From positions 372,001 to 436,000 of the forward strand of contig NZ_CAAJGK010000041.1 of NCBI RefSeq assembly GCF_900996245.1: DNA of 64,000 nucleotides, read 5' to 3'. Origin of the DNA: Paraburkholderia sp. BCC1886. GTDB taxonomy: Bacteria > Pseudomonadota > Gammaproteobacteria > Burkholderiales > Burkholderiaceae. A program made the translations under genes and the position numbers. How positions within the stretch are numbered: the stretch's first letter is position 1; each line of letters starts with the position of its first letter. The notes below the pieces were generated by a model, which saw nothing but the letters and a program-made list of their open reading frames with translations, had not been told where the DNA came from and did not search any database. This document shows positions 19,480 to 28,700 of this stretch, one piece after another.

Positions 19480-21348
19480 ATGTCGCAGTTTCGAAAGAGT
19501 CTTGCTTTGCTGCCGGCCACGCTGTTACTGTGCGCCGGCGCTACCTTCGCGCAGCAGGCGTGGCAGGAGAACGCCACGTATGCGGCCGGTGCCACGGTGA
19601 CCTATAACGGCCACACGTATCAGGCGCTGGCTGCGCATACCGCCTATGCGGGCGCGGGGTGGACGCCTTCGAATTCGCCGACGTTGTGGCGTGACATGGG
19701 GGCGGCGGGAGGGACGCCTGCGCCTTCTCCTTCTCCTTCGCCGAAGCCGACACCTTCGCCGACGCCGACGCCGGCAGGATGTTATGCGGCGTGGTCGAGT
19801 TCTCAGGCTTACGCGTCGGCTGGGTCGCGCGTGACCTACAACGGGCGGAATTATCGCAACAAATGGTGGACGCAAGGCGACGATCCGTCCCAGTCGGGAG
19901 CCTATGGCGCTTGGGAAGATACGGGGGCTTGTTCGGGGACGCCTGCGCCGACGCCAACGCCAACGCCAACGCCAACGCCAACGCCAACGCCAACGCCAAC
20001 GCCTGCACCTGCACCTGCACCTGCACCTGCACCTGCACCGACACCAACGCCGACGCCTGCGCCTGCGCCTGCGCCTGCACCGACGCCTGCGCCTGCACCG
20101 ACGCCGACACCGATACCAACACCTGCACCGACGCCGACACCAACACCTGCACCGGCGCCAAGCCCGACACCTTCGCCAACTCCAACACCCTCACCAACCC
20201 CGAGCCCGCAATCCGGCACGCTCGGCGTTCCCACGCTCAAGGAAGCGCAAGACTACGAGAAAGCGCTCACTCAAAGCACGCCGAATTTCAAGGAAGTGCA
20301 GGCGTCGATCAACACGCTCGACAACGCAAAAGTCGATGCGGTGACACCCGGCAACAAGGCCAATCCCGCCAACGTGAAACTCGTCGAGAGCCTTTTGCCG
20401 TCGACGAAATGGGACTACCTCTTCGCCGATCGCGAGGAAAGTTACACGTATCAGCGCTTCCTGCAGGCGGTCGCCAAATTCCCCGCGGTGTGCCAGACCT
20501 ACACCGACGGTCGCGATTCCGATGCGATCTGCCGTCGCTCGCTCGCCACCATGTTCGCGCATTTCGCTCAGGAAACCGGCGGTCACAATCCTGGTACCGC
20601 CACGCCGGAATGGCGTCAGGGCCTCGTGTATCTGCGTGAAATGGGTTGCAGCGAATCCGGCAATGGTTGCGGCTACAACGTCGAATGCAATCCGGCGATC
20701 TGGCAAGGGCAGACATGGCCGTGCGGCAAGCGTGCCGACGGCACGTTCCAGAAGTACTTCGGACGCGGCGCAAAACAGCTCTCATACAACTACAACTACG
20801 GACCGTTCTCGGAAGCGATGTACGGCGACGTTCGCGTGCTGCTCGACCAGCCCGACCTGGTCGCATCGACTTGGCTCAACCTGGCTTCGGCGGTGTTCTT
20901 CTTCGTGTATCCGCAGCCGCCGAAGCCTTCGATGCTGCATGTGATCGACGGGACCTGGAAGCCGAACGCCAACGATATCAAGGACGGTCTCGTACCGGGT
21001 TTCGGCATCACCACGAACATTATCAATGGCGGTGTGGAGTGCGGCGGCGATGTCGAGGTCGCTGCTTCGCTCAACCGCATCTCGTACTTCCAGCAGATGT
21101 CGGCCGAGTTAGGCGTGACCGTGGAGCCGAACGAGAAGCTCGGCTGCTCCGGCATGAAGCAGTTCAGCGAGCAGGGCGCGGGCGCGTTGAAAGTGTATTG
21201 GGAAGAAGACTGGAGCTGGAACGCGGAAGCCGCCGACGGCAAATCGTACAAGTGTCAGCTGGTGGGCTACCAGACGCCGTACTCGGCGTTCAAGGACGGC
21301 GACTACGTGAAGTGCGTGGAAAAGCATTTCAACGTGAAGCTCGAGTGA
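19480..21348 (+). CDS. GH19 chitinase with two CBM5/12-type modules (first copy)
   Basis: Secreted chitinase of 622 residues. The start at ATG 19480 follows GGGAG; a longer frame from 19459 adds seven residues. The signal peptide ends at about residue 24 (GATFAQQ). The order is CBM5/12-like (about 25-70), short Pro/Ser linker, a second CBM ([16 protein letters not shown]), long Pro/Thr/Ala linker to about residue 245, then the GH19 domain. The catalytic Glu is E365 in HFAQETGGH. The second GH19 signature is present as [21 protein letters not shown]19 enzymes invert configuration and cut chitin. It shares its module plan with the next gene, suggesting tandem duplication. Confidence 0.94.
   Translation: MSQFRKSLALLPATLLLCAGATFAQQAWQENATYAAGATVTYNGHTYQALAAHTAYAGAGWTPSNSPTLWRDMGAAGGTPAPSPSPSPKPTPSPTPTPAGCYAAWSSSQAYASAGSRVTYNGRNYRNKWWTQGDDPSQSGAYGAWEDTGACSGTPAPTPTPTPTPTPTPTPTPTPAPAPAPAPAPAPTPTPTPAPAPAPAPTPAPAPTPTPIPTPAPTPTPTPAPAPSPTPSPTPTPSPTPSPQSGTLGVPTLKEAQDYEKALTQSTPNFKEVQASINTLDNAKVDAVTPGNKANPANVKLVESLLPSTKWDYLFADREESYTYQRFLQAVAKFPAVCQTYTDGRDSDAICRRSLATMFAHFAQETGGHNPGTATPEWRQGLVYLREMGCSESGNGCGYNVECNPAIWQGQTWPCGKRADGTFQKYFGRGAKQLSYNYNYGPFSEAMYGDVRVLLDQPDLVASTWLNLASAVFFFVYPQPPKPSMLHVIDGTWKPNANDIKDGLVPGFGITTNIINGGVECGGDVEVAASLNRISYFQQMSAELGVTVEPNEKLGCSGMKQFSEQGAGALKVYWEEDWSWNAEAADGKSYKCQLVGYQTPYSAFKDGDYVKCVEKHFNVKLE
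19952..20213 (+). repeat. Pro/Thr/Ala linker repeats in GH19 chitinase 1
   Basis: The linker is coded by runs of CCAACG (about eight copies from 19953), CACCTG (about five copies near 20004-20037) and mixed ACGCCTGCGC words. All are 6-bp units that keep the frame. Confidence 0.8.
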
Positions 21349-21437
21349 CGCGTTGCGGCGTCGAGTAGAGGCGTTAGGCAAGACGGACCGTTTCGCATGT
21401 TTCGCGGATATGCAGTCCCACGGAGGAGTCGATCATC

Positions 21438-23609
21438 ATGAAAGCACTCGGAATTCGTGTCAGCCTGCTGGCGATGGCGGCAGGGCTCGCGTTGTCGGCC
21501 ACCGGCGTTCATGCGCAGGATCCCGCGTGGCGCGAAGGCGGGACGTACGCGGCAGGCGATCGTGTGAGCTACAGCGGACATGAGTATCAGGCGCTGCAAG
21601 CGCATACCGCGTACGTGGGAGCAGGGTGGACGCCTTCCAGTTCGCCGACGCTGTGGCGGGATCTGGGAGCGGCGACGCCGACGCCTGCGCCTGCACCAGC
21701 GCCAACGCCGACGCCAACGCCAACGCCAACGCCAACGCCAACGCCAACGCCAACGCCAACGCCAACGCCAACGCCAACGCCAACGCCAACGCCAACGCCA
21801 ACGCCAACGCCAACGCCAACGCCAACGCCAACGCCAACGCCAACGCCAACGCCAACGCCAACGCCAACGCCAACGCCAACGCCAACGCCAACGCCAACAC
21901 CGACACCGACACCGACACCGGCACCGGCACCGGCACCGGCACCGGCACCGGCACCATCGGGTTGCTACGCAGCGTGGTCAAGTGCGCAGGCGTATGCATC
22001 CGCTGGCACACGTGTGACGTACGCAGGGCACAACTATCGGAACAAGTGGTGGACTCAGGGCGACGATCCTTCGCAGTCGGGTTCCTGGGGCGTATGGGAA
22101 GACCTCGGCGCATGTTCGGGTACACCGACCCCAGCGCCCGCACCGACGCCAGCGCCCGCACCGACGCCAGCGCCCGCACCGACGCCAGCGCCCGCACCGA
22201 CGCCAGCACCCGCACCGACACCAGCACCCGCACCGACGCCAGCACCCGCACCGACGCCAGCACCTGCACCCACGCCAGCACCCACACCCACGCCAGCACC
22301 CACACCCACGCCAGCACCCACACCCACGCCAGCCCCCGCCTCCTACAAACCCAAAATCATCTACATCCCCGCGCCCGCCGGCTATCCGAGCAACGCGGAA
22401 CTCAGCCAGGCCGAGAAGGCCCTGGTCGACCAGACCCAAGGCCAGATTGCCCTGATCCGCAGCGCGCTGCGCGTGCTCCCCGATTCCGAGGTCGAAGCCG
22501 TCGAAGTCGGCCGCGCCGGCAATCCGTCGAACGTGCGACGGGTCGAGAAGATCCTCCCCGAACAGCGCTTCAACGAGTTCTTCCCGGTCCGTCACCTGAA
22601 ATACTCGTACATCAACCTGCTGCGCGGCATTGCCAAGTTCCCCGCGTATTGCGGCGACTACACCGACGGCCGCAACGCCGACCTCATCTGCCGCAAACTG
22701 CTGGCCACCTCGTTCGCGCACTTCGTGCAGGAAACCGGCGCGAACTGGCCGTCGCTCACGCCCGCGCAGGCGCGCTCGGGCTACCCCGATCACGACAACC
22801 CGATCCTCGCGAAACTGCCGCAGGACACGCCCATCGAATTCTGGCGTCAGGGCCTGTGGTTCCTGCGCGAATCGGGTTTCGAAGAAGGCTCCGCGGTCGG
22901 CGCGTACCAGCAGTGCGCACCCGGCTCGCACGCGACCAACTGGGTCTTCTATCCCTGTGCGAAAAACGCGAGCGGCCAGTACCTCGACTATTTCGGTCGC
23001 GGCGCCAAGCAACTTTCGTGGAACTACAACTTCGGTCCGTTCTCGCAAGCCTTGTACGGCGACGTCAACGTGCTGCTCGACGACCCGGGCCGCGTCGCCG
23101 ATACCTGGTTGAACTTCGCCTCCGCGGTCTGGTTCGCGGTCACGCCGCAAACCCCCAAGCCGCCGATGACCTGGGCCGTCGACGGCACCTGGGTCCCGAA
23201 TGCCGTCGACCTCGGCAACAACATGAAGCCGGGCTTCGGCGCGACCGTGTTCATCATCAACGGCGGGATCGAATGCGGCGGCGGTGGCGCGGAGCGTCCA
23301 CAAGTCGATAACCGGATCGCCGCGTATCGCGAGTTCGCGCGCGAACTGGACGTGACCATTCCGCCCGGCGAACCGCTCGGCTGCGCAAACATGCGCGGTT
23401 TCGTCGAAGGCTCGGCCGCGGCCGTGCAGGCCTATCTCGACAAGGACTGGTCATGGCGCGACGGCAAGCCCGCCATCGGCTGCAAACTGGTCGACTATCA
23501 GATGCCGTTCACGCTCGTGACATCGGGTGACTACAAAGCCTGCACCGATTATTTCTTCCGCGGCAAGGTCGAATACCAAGGCCAGATCGTGATCGACAAC
23601 ACCAAATGA
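21438..23609 (+). CDS. GH19 chitinase with two CBM5/12-type modules (second copy)
   Basis: Secreted chitinase of 723 residues, starting at ATG 21438 behind GGAGG. The signal peptide ends near residue 26 (GVHAQ). Module order equals that of the upstream enzyme: CBM5/12-like (about 28-75), extremely regular PTPTPT linker, second CBM ([16 protein letters not shown]), PAPAPT linker and GH19 domain. The catalytic Glu is E432 in [10 protein letters not shown]. The second signature is [19 protein letters not shown]. The two GH19 domains are diverged, so substrate preferences may differ. It overlaps the lytic transglycosylase start by ATGA. Confidence 0.94.
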   Translation: MKALGIRVSLLAMAAGLALSATGVHAQDPAWREGGTYAAGDRVSYSGHEYQALQAHTAYVGAGWTPSSSPTLWRDLGAATPTPAPAPAPTPTPTPTPTPTPTPTPTPTPTPTPTPTPTPTPTPTPTPTPTPTPTPTPTPTPTPTPTPTPTPTPTPTPTPTPAPAPAPAPAPAPSGCYAAWSSAQAYASAGTRVTYAGHNYRNKWWTQGDDPSQSGSWGVWEDLGACSGTPTPAPAPTPAPAPTPAPAPTPAPAPTPAPAPTPAPAPTPAPAPTPAPAPTPAPTPTPAPTPTPAPTPTPAPASYKPKIIYIPAPAGYPSNAELSQAEKALVDQTQGQIALIRSALRVLPDSEVEAVEVGRAGNPSNVRRVEKILPEQRFNEFFPVRHLKYSYINLLRGIAKFPAYCGDYTDGRNADLICRKLLATSFAHFVQETGANWPSLTPAQARSGYPDHDNPILAKLPQDTPIEFWRQGLWFLRESGFEEGSAVGAYQQCAPGSHATNWVFYPCAKNASGQYLDYFGRGAKQLSWNYNFGPFSQALYGDVNVLLDDPGRVADTWLNFASAVWFAVTPQTPKPPMTWAVDGTWVPNAVDLGNNMKPGFGATVFIINGGIECGGGGAERPQVDNRIAAYREFARELDVTIPPGEPLGCANMRGFVEGSAAAVQAYLDKDWSWRDGKPAIGCKLVDYQMPFTLVTSGDYKACTDYFFRGKVEYQGQIVIDNTK
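21711..21898 (+). repeat. About 31 tandem copies of CCAACG (Pro-Thr linker)
   Basis: A 188-bp uninterrupted array of the hexamer CCAACG, about 31 copies, followed by short runs of ACACCG and GGCACC to about 21955. It codes for the Pro-Thr linker of the second GH19 chitinase. It is the purest and longest microsatellite in the window and a strong candidate for length variation between strains. Confidence 0.95.
22133..22338 (+). repeat. 18-bp tandem repeats (PAPAPT linker)
   Basis: Repeats of an 18-bp unit close to CCAGCGCCCGCACCGACG, the first copies nearly identical and later ones drifting to CCAGCACCCACACCCACG. They encode PAPAPT units in the second linker of the GH19 chitinase. Confidence 0.88.
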
Positions 23610-24580
23610 AGCCGCCTGTTTTCGAGCCGCCGGGCGCGGCGTTCCCCAAAGCGAGGCGACAGCACGGCGCGTTGCTGGTCGCGTTGCTGCTGTTGGCACC
23701 GAACGCGGCGCACGCCATGCTCAGGTGCCGCGCGCCCGACGGCTCGGTGAGCTACAGCAGCGAGCGAACGCCGGGCGATCGGTGTGCGGACATCGGCATG
23801 CCGCTCGCGGCTAAACCGTTGCGTGTTTCTACAGCACGGCCGTTCACCACTTCGCGTGACACGCAGAAGGCGAGCATGCCCCGCATCGTCGACGGCAACG
23901 TCAATGGAAACAACAACGGAAACAACAACGGAAACAACAACGGCAGCGAAACGACCCGCACCGCCGAAGCCCGCATCTACGCCTATCTCGAAGACGGCGT
24001 GCGCCACTACACGAGCAGTCGCCCAGCCGAAACCTCGTCGCAGCACTTACAGATCGACGTGATCCGCCTGCGCTATATCGAGTCCTGCTATCTCTGCGGG
24101 CCGCGACGCGGCCTCGACGTGAGCACCCTGACGCTCGATCTGCATTCGTTCGATGCCGAGATCGAAGCCGCGGCGCGCGAATTCGGCGTCGAACGCGCGA
24201 TCGTGCGTGCGGTGATTCACGCGGAGTCCGCGTTCCGTCCGGATGTCGTGTCCCGTGCAGGCGCTCAAGGTTTGATGCAACTGATGCCGGGCACGGCCAG
24301 AGAACTCGGCGTCGTCGATGCCTTCGACGCCGTACAGAACATTCGCGGCGGCGTGCGCTATCTGGCGTGGCTGCTCAACCATTTCGACGGCGACCTCGAC
24401 CGCGTGCTCGCGGGCTTCAACGCGGGCGCGGCCGCGGTCGACAAATACCGGGGCGTCCCGCCGTATGCGGAGACGCTCCGTTATGTAGCGCGCGTGAAGG
24501 CGTTGACCGAACGCTATCGCAGCGCGCCCCAAGCCAGTGAGTCCAATGAATCGCACGAATCCAGAGGCTCCCTGACTTGA
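23606..24580 (+). CDS. Lytic transglycosylase (SLT family) with Asn-Gly linker
   Basis: Exported murein-cleaving enzyme of 324 residues. The start overlaps the chitinase stop (ATGA), so it belongs to the same operon. A signal peptide ends about residue 37 (NAAHA). It is followed by a DUF4124-like segment ([14 protein letters not shown]), an NGNNNGNNNG repeat at about 98-113 and the SLT domain. The catalytic Glu is E207 in HAESAFRPD, followed by the family motifs [13 protein letters not shown] and [13 protein letters not shown], and [10 protein letters not shown]. In the context of a secretin machine it could open peptidoglycan for assembly, as dedicated transglycosylases do in other secretion systems. 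Confidence 0.9.
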   Translation: MKPPVFEPPGAAFPKARRQHGALLVALLLLAPNAAHAMLRCRAPDGSVSYSSERTPGDRCADIGMPLAAKPLRVSTARPFTTSRDTQKASMPRIVDGNVNGNNNGNNNGNNNGSETTRTAEARIYAYLEDGVRHYTSSRPAETSSQHLQIDVIRLRYIESCYLCGPRRGLDVSTLTLDLHSFDAEIEAAAREFGVERAIVRAVIHAESAFRPDVVSRAGAQGLMQLMPGTARELGVVDAFDAVQNIRGGVRYLAWLLNHFDGDLDRVLAGFNAGAAAVDKYRGVPPYAETLRYVARVKALTERYRSAPQASESNESHESRGSLT

Positions 24581-24639
24581 CGATGCTGAAGCCATTCAGC
24601 GCTATTCCCTGAAAAATCCACCGATAGCTGGAGGTTGAG

Positions 24640-25383
24640 ATGGAAAGAATGCGTTCGAGCGACGTGCCAGTATTCAGGTCGCTCATCACTAGCGGTTCGC
24701 AATTCGAGGCGTATGTCGATTCGATCGGACGGCCGCGCTTCGCGGTCAGTTGCGGCGGCGACGACCCCGGCGGCGCGCGTGCCGAACTCGACGAGTGGCT
24801 CTTCGCCGACGATATCGAATGCCTGATGCGAGCGTTCCTCGACTGGGACGCACGGGGCATCCGCATGGAACTGGACCGCGGCGCGTCCGACGAAGCCGAG
24901 GTCGGCGCCTGCTGGAACGTGATCGGACTGCCGCCGCATTTCAACGACGCCACGTCGAACCTGAACAGCGGACTGCTCGGCGCGATGTGCATGGCGATGG
25001 GCGCGGACGGCGCACGCCGGGCGTTTCTCGAATCGGTTTTCAACGATGCATGGAGCTACGATTTCGTGACCTTGCGCTCGAACCGTTACGACAGTTTCAT
25101 CGAAGAATGGAAATCGGACGACGACAAGACCGCGCGCCCCGAGCATTACCGCGCGCAGAAGCACTTTGGCGTGATCATCGACGCGGGGGCGCTCGGCGTC
25201 GGCAGCCGGCCCTTGCAGTATTGGGTGTATATCGGCGGCGCGAGCGGCAGTCTGACCTGCAAGCAGATCAGCGACGCCGGTCTGACCTGCGAAGGGTTGA
25301 TCGGCCAGGCTTGTGTGATCAACGGACTCGGCGAAGTCGAGCGGATCGGCAATCATCGCGTGGTGGTCCGCGACGCGGCCTGA
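24640..25383 (+). CDS. Conserved-looking hypothetical protein
   Basis: 247-residue soluble acidic protein with a GGAGG ribosome site before ATG 24640. There is no signal peptide, membrane segment or motif I recognise. Features seen: a CGGDDPGGARAELDEWLFADD segment near residue 40 and a Cys-containing C-terminal part (SLTCKQISDAGLTCEGL). It lies 59 bp after the lytic transglycosylase on the same strand and may be co-transcribed, or a separate unit. A possible terminator lies 100 bp after its stop. Confidence 0.7.
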   Translation: MERMRSSDVPVFRSLITSGSQFEAYVDSIGRPRFAVSCGGDDPGGARAELDEWLFADDIECLMRAFLDWDARGIRMELDRGASDEAEVGACWNVIGLPPHFNDATSNLNSGLLGAMCMAMGADGARRAFLESVFNDAWSYDFVTLRSNRYDSFIEEWKSDDDKTARPEHYRAQKHFGVIIDAGALGVGSRPLQYWVYIGGASGSLTCKQISDAGLTCEGLIGQACVINGLGEVERIGNHRVVVRDAA

Positions 25384-25483
25384 TAGAAAGCGGTGCGCGG
25401 TCTGCACAATAAACGAGGGCACGCAAGCCCTGAGTTGGTGAGCACCGCACCACGGCGGCGTGAACGGGTGCGTCGTGGACGGT

Positions 25484-25502
25484 GGCCCACGGCTGGGCCT
25501 TT
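25484..25502 (+). terminator. Possible weak terminator hairpin
   Basis: Stem GGCCCA, loop CGGC, stem TGGGCC, followed by only three T. It would separate the hypothetical gene from the atzF operon. The short T-run makes it uncertain. Confidence 0.35.
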
Positions 25503-25581
25503 CAGGCTGGAATCCTTTGCCAGCAAGGCTTGCAGTACGACTGACAGAGCCTGGATCAGCATTGGCATAACTCCTGCTAAG

Positions 25582-25615
25582 TTGAGTTCAAACTTGTATT
25601 CAAGATTGAACTCAA
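25582..25615. promoter_or_regulatory. 34-bp near-perfect palindrome over the atzF leader (operator or hairpin)
   Basis: Left arm TTGAGTTCAAACTTG at 25582-25596 and right arm CAAGATTGAACTCAA at 25601-25615, separated by TATT. The arms pair at 14 of 15 positions. The right arm runs into the AAGGA ribosome site of atzF (GTG start at 25626). The core TTGTATTCAA resembles the short palindromes bound by FadR/VanR-type GntR proteins, and a GntR gene closes this operon. As RNA it would form a stable hairpin that could also mask the ribosome site. Confidence 0.65.
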
Positions 25616-25625
25616 GGAAAAACAG

Positions 25626-27440
25626 GTGCCGAACTCAACATTGCCGACCCTCGCCGGACTGCGCGACGCTTACGCGGCTCGTCGTCTCACGCCCACTCAG
25701 GTGGTGACCTCGGCGCTGGCTCGCCTCGATAGCAGCGAGCGCCCGGAAGTCTGGATTCTGCGGATTCCAGCAGCGGATATTCAGGCCCGCGCGAAGTCGC
25801 TCGAAGCGTTGCTCGAAGCCGAAGGCGACGCGTTGTTCGAACGCATGCCGCTATTCGGCGTGCCATTCGCGGTGAAGGACAACATCGACGTCGCGGGTTT
25901 GCCGACCACCGCCGCGTGCGCGCCTTTCAGCTATACCCCCGACGTGTCTGCGTTCGCCGTGCAGCGGCTCTTCGACGCGGGCGCGATCCTCATCGGCAAG
26001 ACCAATCTCGATCAGTTCGCCACGGGTCTGGTCGGCACGCGTTCGCCATATGGCGCCGTGCGGAACGCGGAGTTTCCCGAGCGCGTATCGGGCGGCTCCA
26101 GTTCGGGTTCGGCGGTCGCGGTGGCGCTGGGCTGCGTCGCGTTCTCGCTCGGCACCGATACGGCCGGGTCGGGACGCGTGCCCGCAGGTTTCAACGAACT
26201 CGTCGGATTGAAGCCGTCGTTGGGCCTTGTCAGCAAACGGGGCGTGGTGCCCGCATGCCGCACGCTCGACACGCTGTCGGTGTTCGCGCACGACGTCGAC
26301 GATGCGTGGCGCGTGCTGAGCGTGATGGCGGCTTTCGATCCGCTCGACAGCTACTCGCGCAAGGTGCCGGCGCTCGGCCTGTCGCGCGGCGTGCCGCGCA
26401 TCGGGGTGCCGGAGCGGCTCGAATTTTATGGCGATGCGGCCGCGAGCGATGCGTTCGACGCGGCGCTCGAAGCCGTGTCGGCGCATCTCGACGTGAGCCC
26501 TCGATCGATCGATTTCGAGCCTTTGAAGGCGGTCTCCGCGCTGCTCTACGACGGCCCGTGGGTGGCCGAACGGCGTGCAGCGATCGGAACGTTTTTCGAC
26601 ACGCAACATGACGCAATCGATCCGGTCGTGGCCGCGGTGGTCGGCAAGGCCGACCGTTTCAGCGCGGTCGATCTGTTCAACGGCCAGTACACGCTGGCGG
26701 CCCTGAAGCGTCACGCGGAAGAACTGTTCGAATCCATCGACATCCTGATCGTGCCGACCACGCCGACGCATCCGTCGATCGCGGACGTGCAGGCCAATCC
26801 GGTCGAACTGAACAGCCAGCTCGGCTACTACACGAACTTCGTGAACCTGCTCGATCTATGCGCGCTGGCCGTGCCGTGCGCGCGTCGCGCGGACGGCTTG
26901 CCCGCGGGCGTCACGCTGATCGCACCGAGCGGCGCCGACCGCCGTCTCGCCGATCTCGGCGCGCGAATCCAGGCACTCTTCGCGACGCCGGACGCGCGCG
27001 CTGCCGCCACGTCGATCGCGCCGTTGCCGTTCCAGGAGCCGACAGTCGCGCTCGCTGTGGTCGGCGCGCATCTGCGCGGCCAGCCGTTGAACTGGCAACT
27101 CGAACAGGCCGGCGCGCGATTCGTCGACGCGACGCACACGTCGCCCGACTACCGCCTTTACGCGCTCGCCAATACGCAGCCGCTCAAACCGGGTCTCGTG
27201 CGCGTATCGGACGAGACCGGCGCCGCCATTGCGATCGAGGTGTGGGACATGCCGTTGCGCAACTTCGGCCAGTTCGTCGCCGACATTCCCGCGCCGCTCG
27301 GCATCGGCACGCTGCAACTCGCGAACGGACTCACGGTGAAGGGCTTTATCTGCGAGCCATGGGCCGTGAGTGCCGGTAGTGGCGCGAAAGACATCACCTC
27401 GTTCGGCGGCTGGCTCGCGTATCTCGACAGCGCCAACTGA
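25626..27440 (+). CDS. atzF: Allophanate hydrolase
   Basis: Amidase-signature enzyme that hydrolyses allophanate, ending in ammonia and CO2. The 604-residue length equals that of AtzF/TrzF, including the C-terminal domain (from about 470) that is absent from plain amidases. The start is GTG 25626 with AAGGA at 25614-25618. The Ser-cisSer-Lys triad is visible: K84 in PFAVKDNID, the cis-Ser within GGSSSGS (residues 156-162) and S182 in GTDTAGSGR. It is the first gene of a nine-gene ureido-nitrogen operon. No biotin-dependent urea carboxylase is present, so allophanate must come from another source, here most likely biuret. Confidence 0.93.
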   Translation: MPNSTLPTLAGLRDAYAARRLTPTQVVTSALARLDSSERPEVWILRIPAADIQARAKSLEALLEAEGDALFERMPLFGVPFAVKDNIDVAGLPTTAACAPFSYTPDVSAFAVQRLFDAGAILIGKTNLDQFATGLVGTRSPYGAVRNAEFPERVSGGSSSGSAVAVALGCVAFSLGTDTAGSGRVPAGFNELVGLKPSLGLVSKRGVVPACRTLDTLSVFAHDVDDAWRVLSVMAAFDPLDSYSRKVPALGLSRGVPRIGVPERLEFYGDAAASDAFDAALEAVSAHLDVSPRSIDFEPLKAVSALLYDGPWVAERRAAIGTFFDTQHDAIDPVVAAVVGKADRFSAVDLFNGQYTLAALKRHAEELFESIDILIVPTTPTHPSIADVQANPVELNSQLGYYTNFVNLLDLCALAVPCARRADGLPAGVTLIAPSGADRRLADLGARIQALFATPDARAAATSIAPLPFQEPTVALAVVGAHLRGQPLNWQLEQAGARFVDATHTSPDYRLYALANTQPLKPGLVRVSDETGAAIAIEVWDMPLRNFGQFVADIPAPLGIGTLQLANGLTVKGFICEPWAVSAGSGAKDITSFGGWLAYLDSAN

Positions 27441-27530
27441 ACAGCCGCACACCTGCAAAAAAAGCAAAGACAGTCACCGACGACATCGACCCAACCCACG
27501 CCCATTCATCTTCGACAGGATCAGGACACC

Positions 27531-28628
27531 ATGACCAGCCGCCGTACTTTTATCAAGAGCGCCAGTCTGCTGACGCTCGGCAATATTCTGCCCATCGAGT
27601 CGGTTTTCGCCGCGCCTAAAACCACGGTCGGCGTGATCTACGTGGGTGCCCGCGGCGACTACGGCTACAACCAGGCGCAAGCGAGCGCCGCGGCCGTGAT
27701 CAAGAAGATGCCCGGCGTGAAGGTGGTCGAAGAAGAGAACGTGCCCGAAACCATCGCCGTGCAGAAAACCATGGAGGCGATGATCGAGCAGGACGGTGCG
27801 ACGCTGATTTTCGCGACCTCGTTCGGCTACTTCGACCCGCACGTGCTGAAGATGGCGGCCAAATACCCGAAGGTGCGCTTCGCGCATTGCGGCGGTTTGT
27901 GGAAGCAGGGTAATCCGTCGAACATCACCAGCTACTTCGGTTATATCGACGAATGCCAGTACCTGAACGGTGTGGTCGCCGGTCATATGAGCAAGAGCAA
28001 AAAGCTCGGGTTCGTCGCCGCCAAACCGATTCCGCAAGTGCTGCGCAATATCAACGCGTTCACGCTCGGCGCGCAGTCGGTCGATCCGTCGATCACGACG
28101 CAGGTGATTTTCACCGGCGACTGGTCGATGCCCGTGAAGGAAGCGGAAGCGACCAACAGTCTGATCGACCAGGGCTGCGATGTACTGACCTGTCACGTCG
28201 ACGGCCCGAAGGTGGTGATCGAGACCGCGGAAAAGCGCGGCGCGATGAGTTGCGGCTATCACGCAAGCCAGGCGGCGTTGGCGCCGAAGGGTTATCTGAC
28301 CGGAGCCGAGTGGGACTGGGCGACGCCGTACCAGCAACTCGTGTCGGGTGCGCTGGCCGGCACGGCGCAGCCGAATCTGCTGCGCGGTGGCCTGAAAGAA
28401 GGCTACGTGAAGATGTCGCCGTACGGTTCAAAGGTGACGCCGGCCGCGAAGCAGAACGCAGACTCGATCAAAAGCAACATGGTGGCCGGCAAGTTCGTGA
28501 TCTTTAAAGGCCCGATGAAGGACAACAAGGGCGGCACGGCGATCGCGGCGGGCACCAGCTATCCGCAAACCGACTACACGCTGGAAAGCATGAATTATCT
28601 GGTGGCCGGAGTGGTCGGTCAGATCTGA
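27531..28628 (+). CDS. BMP-family ABC substrate-binding protein (importer 2, Tat-type signal)
   Basis: Periplasmic receptor of the BMP family, 365 residues. The N-terminus SRRTFIKSASLLTL is a Tat-type twin-arginine signal, unlike the Sec signal of the first BMP protein in this window. The mature part begins TTVGVIYVGARGDYGYNQAQ. Its placement between atzF and two cysteine hydrolases suggests that it binds a ureido compound such as biuret or triuret instead of a nucleoside, which is inference from context. It lies 90 bp after atzF. Confidence 0.9.
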   Translation: MTSRRTFIKSASLLTLGNILPIESVFAAPKTTVGVIYVGARGDYGYNQAQASAAAVIKKMPGVKVVEEENVPETIAVQKTMEAMIEQDGATLIFATSFGYFDPHVLKMAAKYPKVRFAHCGGLWKQGNPSNITSYFGYIDECQYLNGVVAGHMSKSKKLGFVAAKPIPQVLRNINAFTLGAQSVDPSITTQVIFTGDWSMPVKEAEATNSLIDQGCDVLTCHVDGPKVVIETAEKRGAMSCGYHASQAALAPKGYLTGAEWDWATPYQQLVSGALAGTAQPNLLRGGLKEGYVKMSPYGSKVTPAAKQNADSIKSNMVAGKFVIFKGPMKDNKGGTAIAAGTSYPQTDYTLESMNYLVAGVVGQI

Positions 28629-28630
28629 CC

Positions 28631-28672
28631 GGCGCGTATCGCGCCAGCCGAAGTGCCGAAGTGCCGAAGTGC
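28631..28672 (+). repeat. Intercistronic hairpin and triple 8-bp repeat
   Basis: Between the receptor and permease genes lies a perfect hairpin GGCGCG-TAT-CGCGCC at 28631-28645. It is followed by three tandem copies of GCCGAAGT at about 28647-28670. A stable stem just after a binding-protein gene often protects the upstream mRNA and raises receptor over permease levels; that role is inferred here. Confidence 0.55.
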
Positions 28673-28700
28673 CTGAGTCCGTCCACACCAAGGAGCCGTG

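Noticed and set aside
25353..25568. Possible small minus-strand gene upstream of atzF
   Set aside because: No clear ribosome site, Arg-rich shadow composition, and overlap with the probable operon regulatory region.
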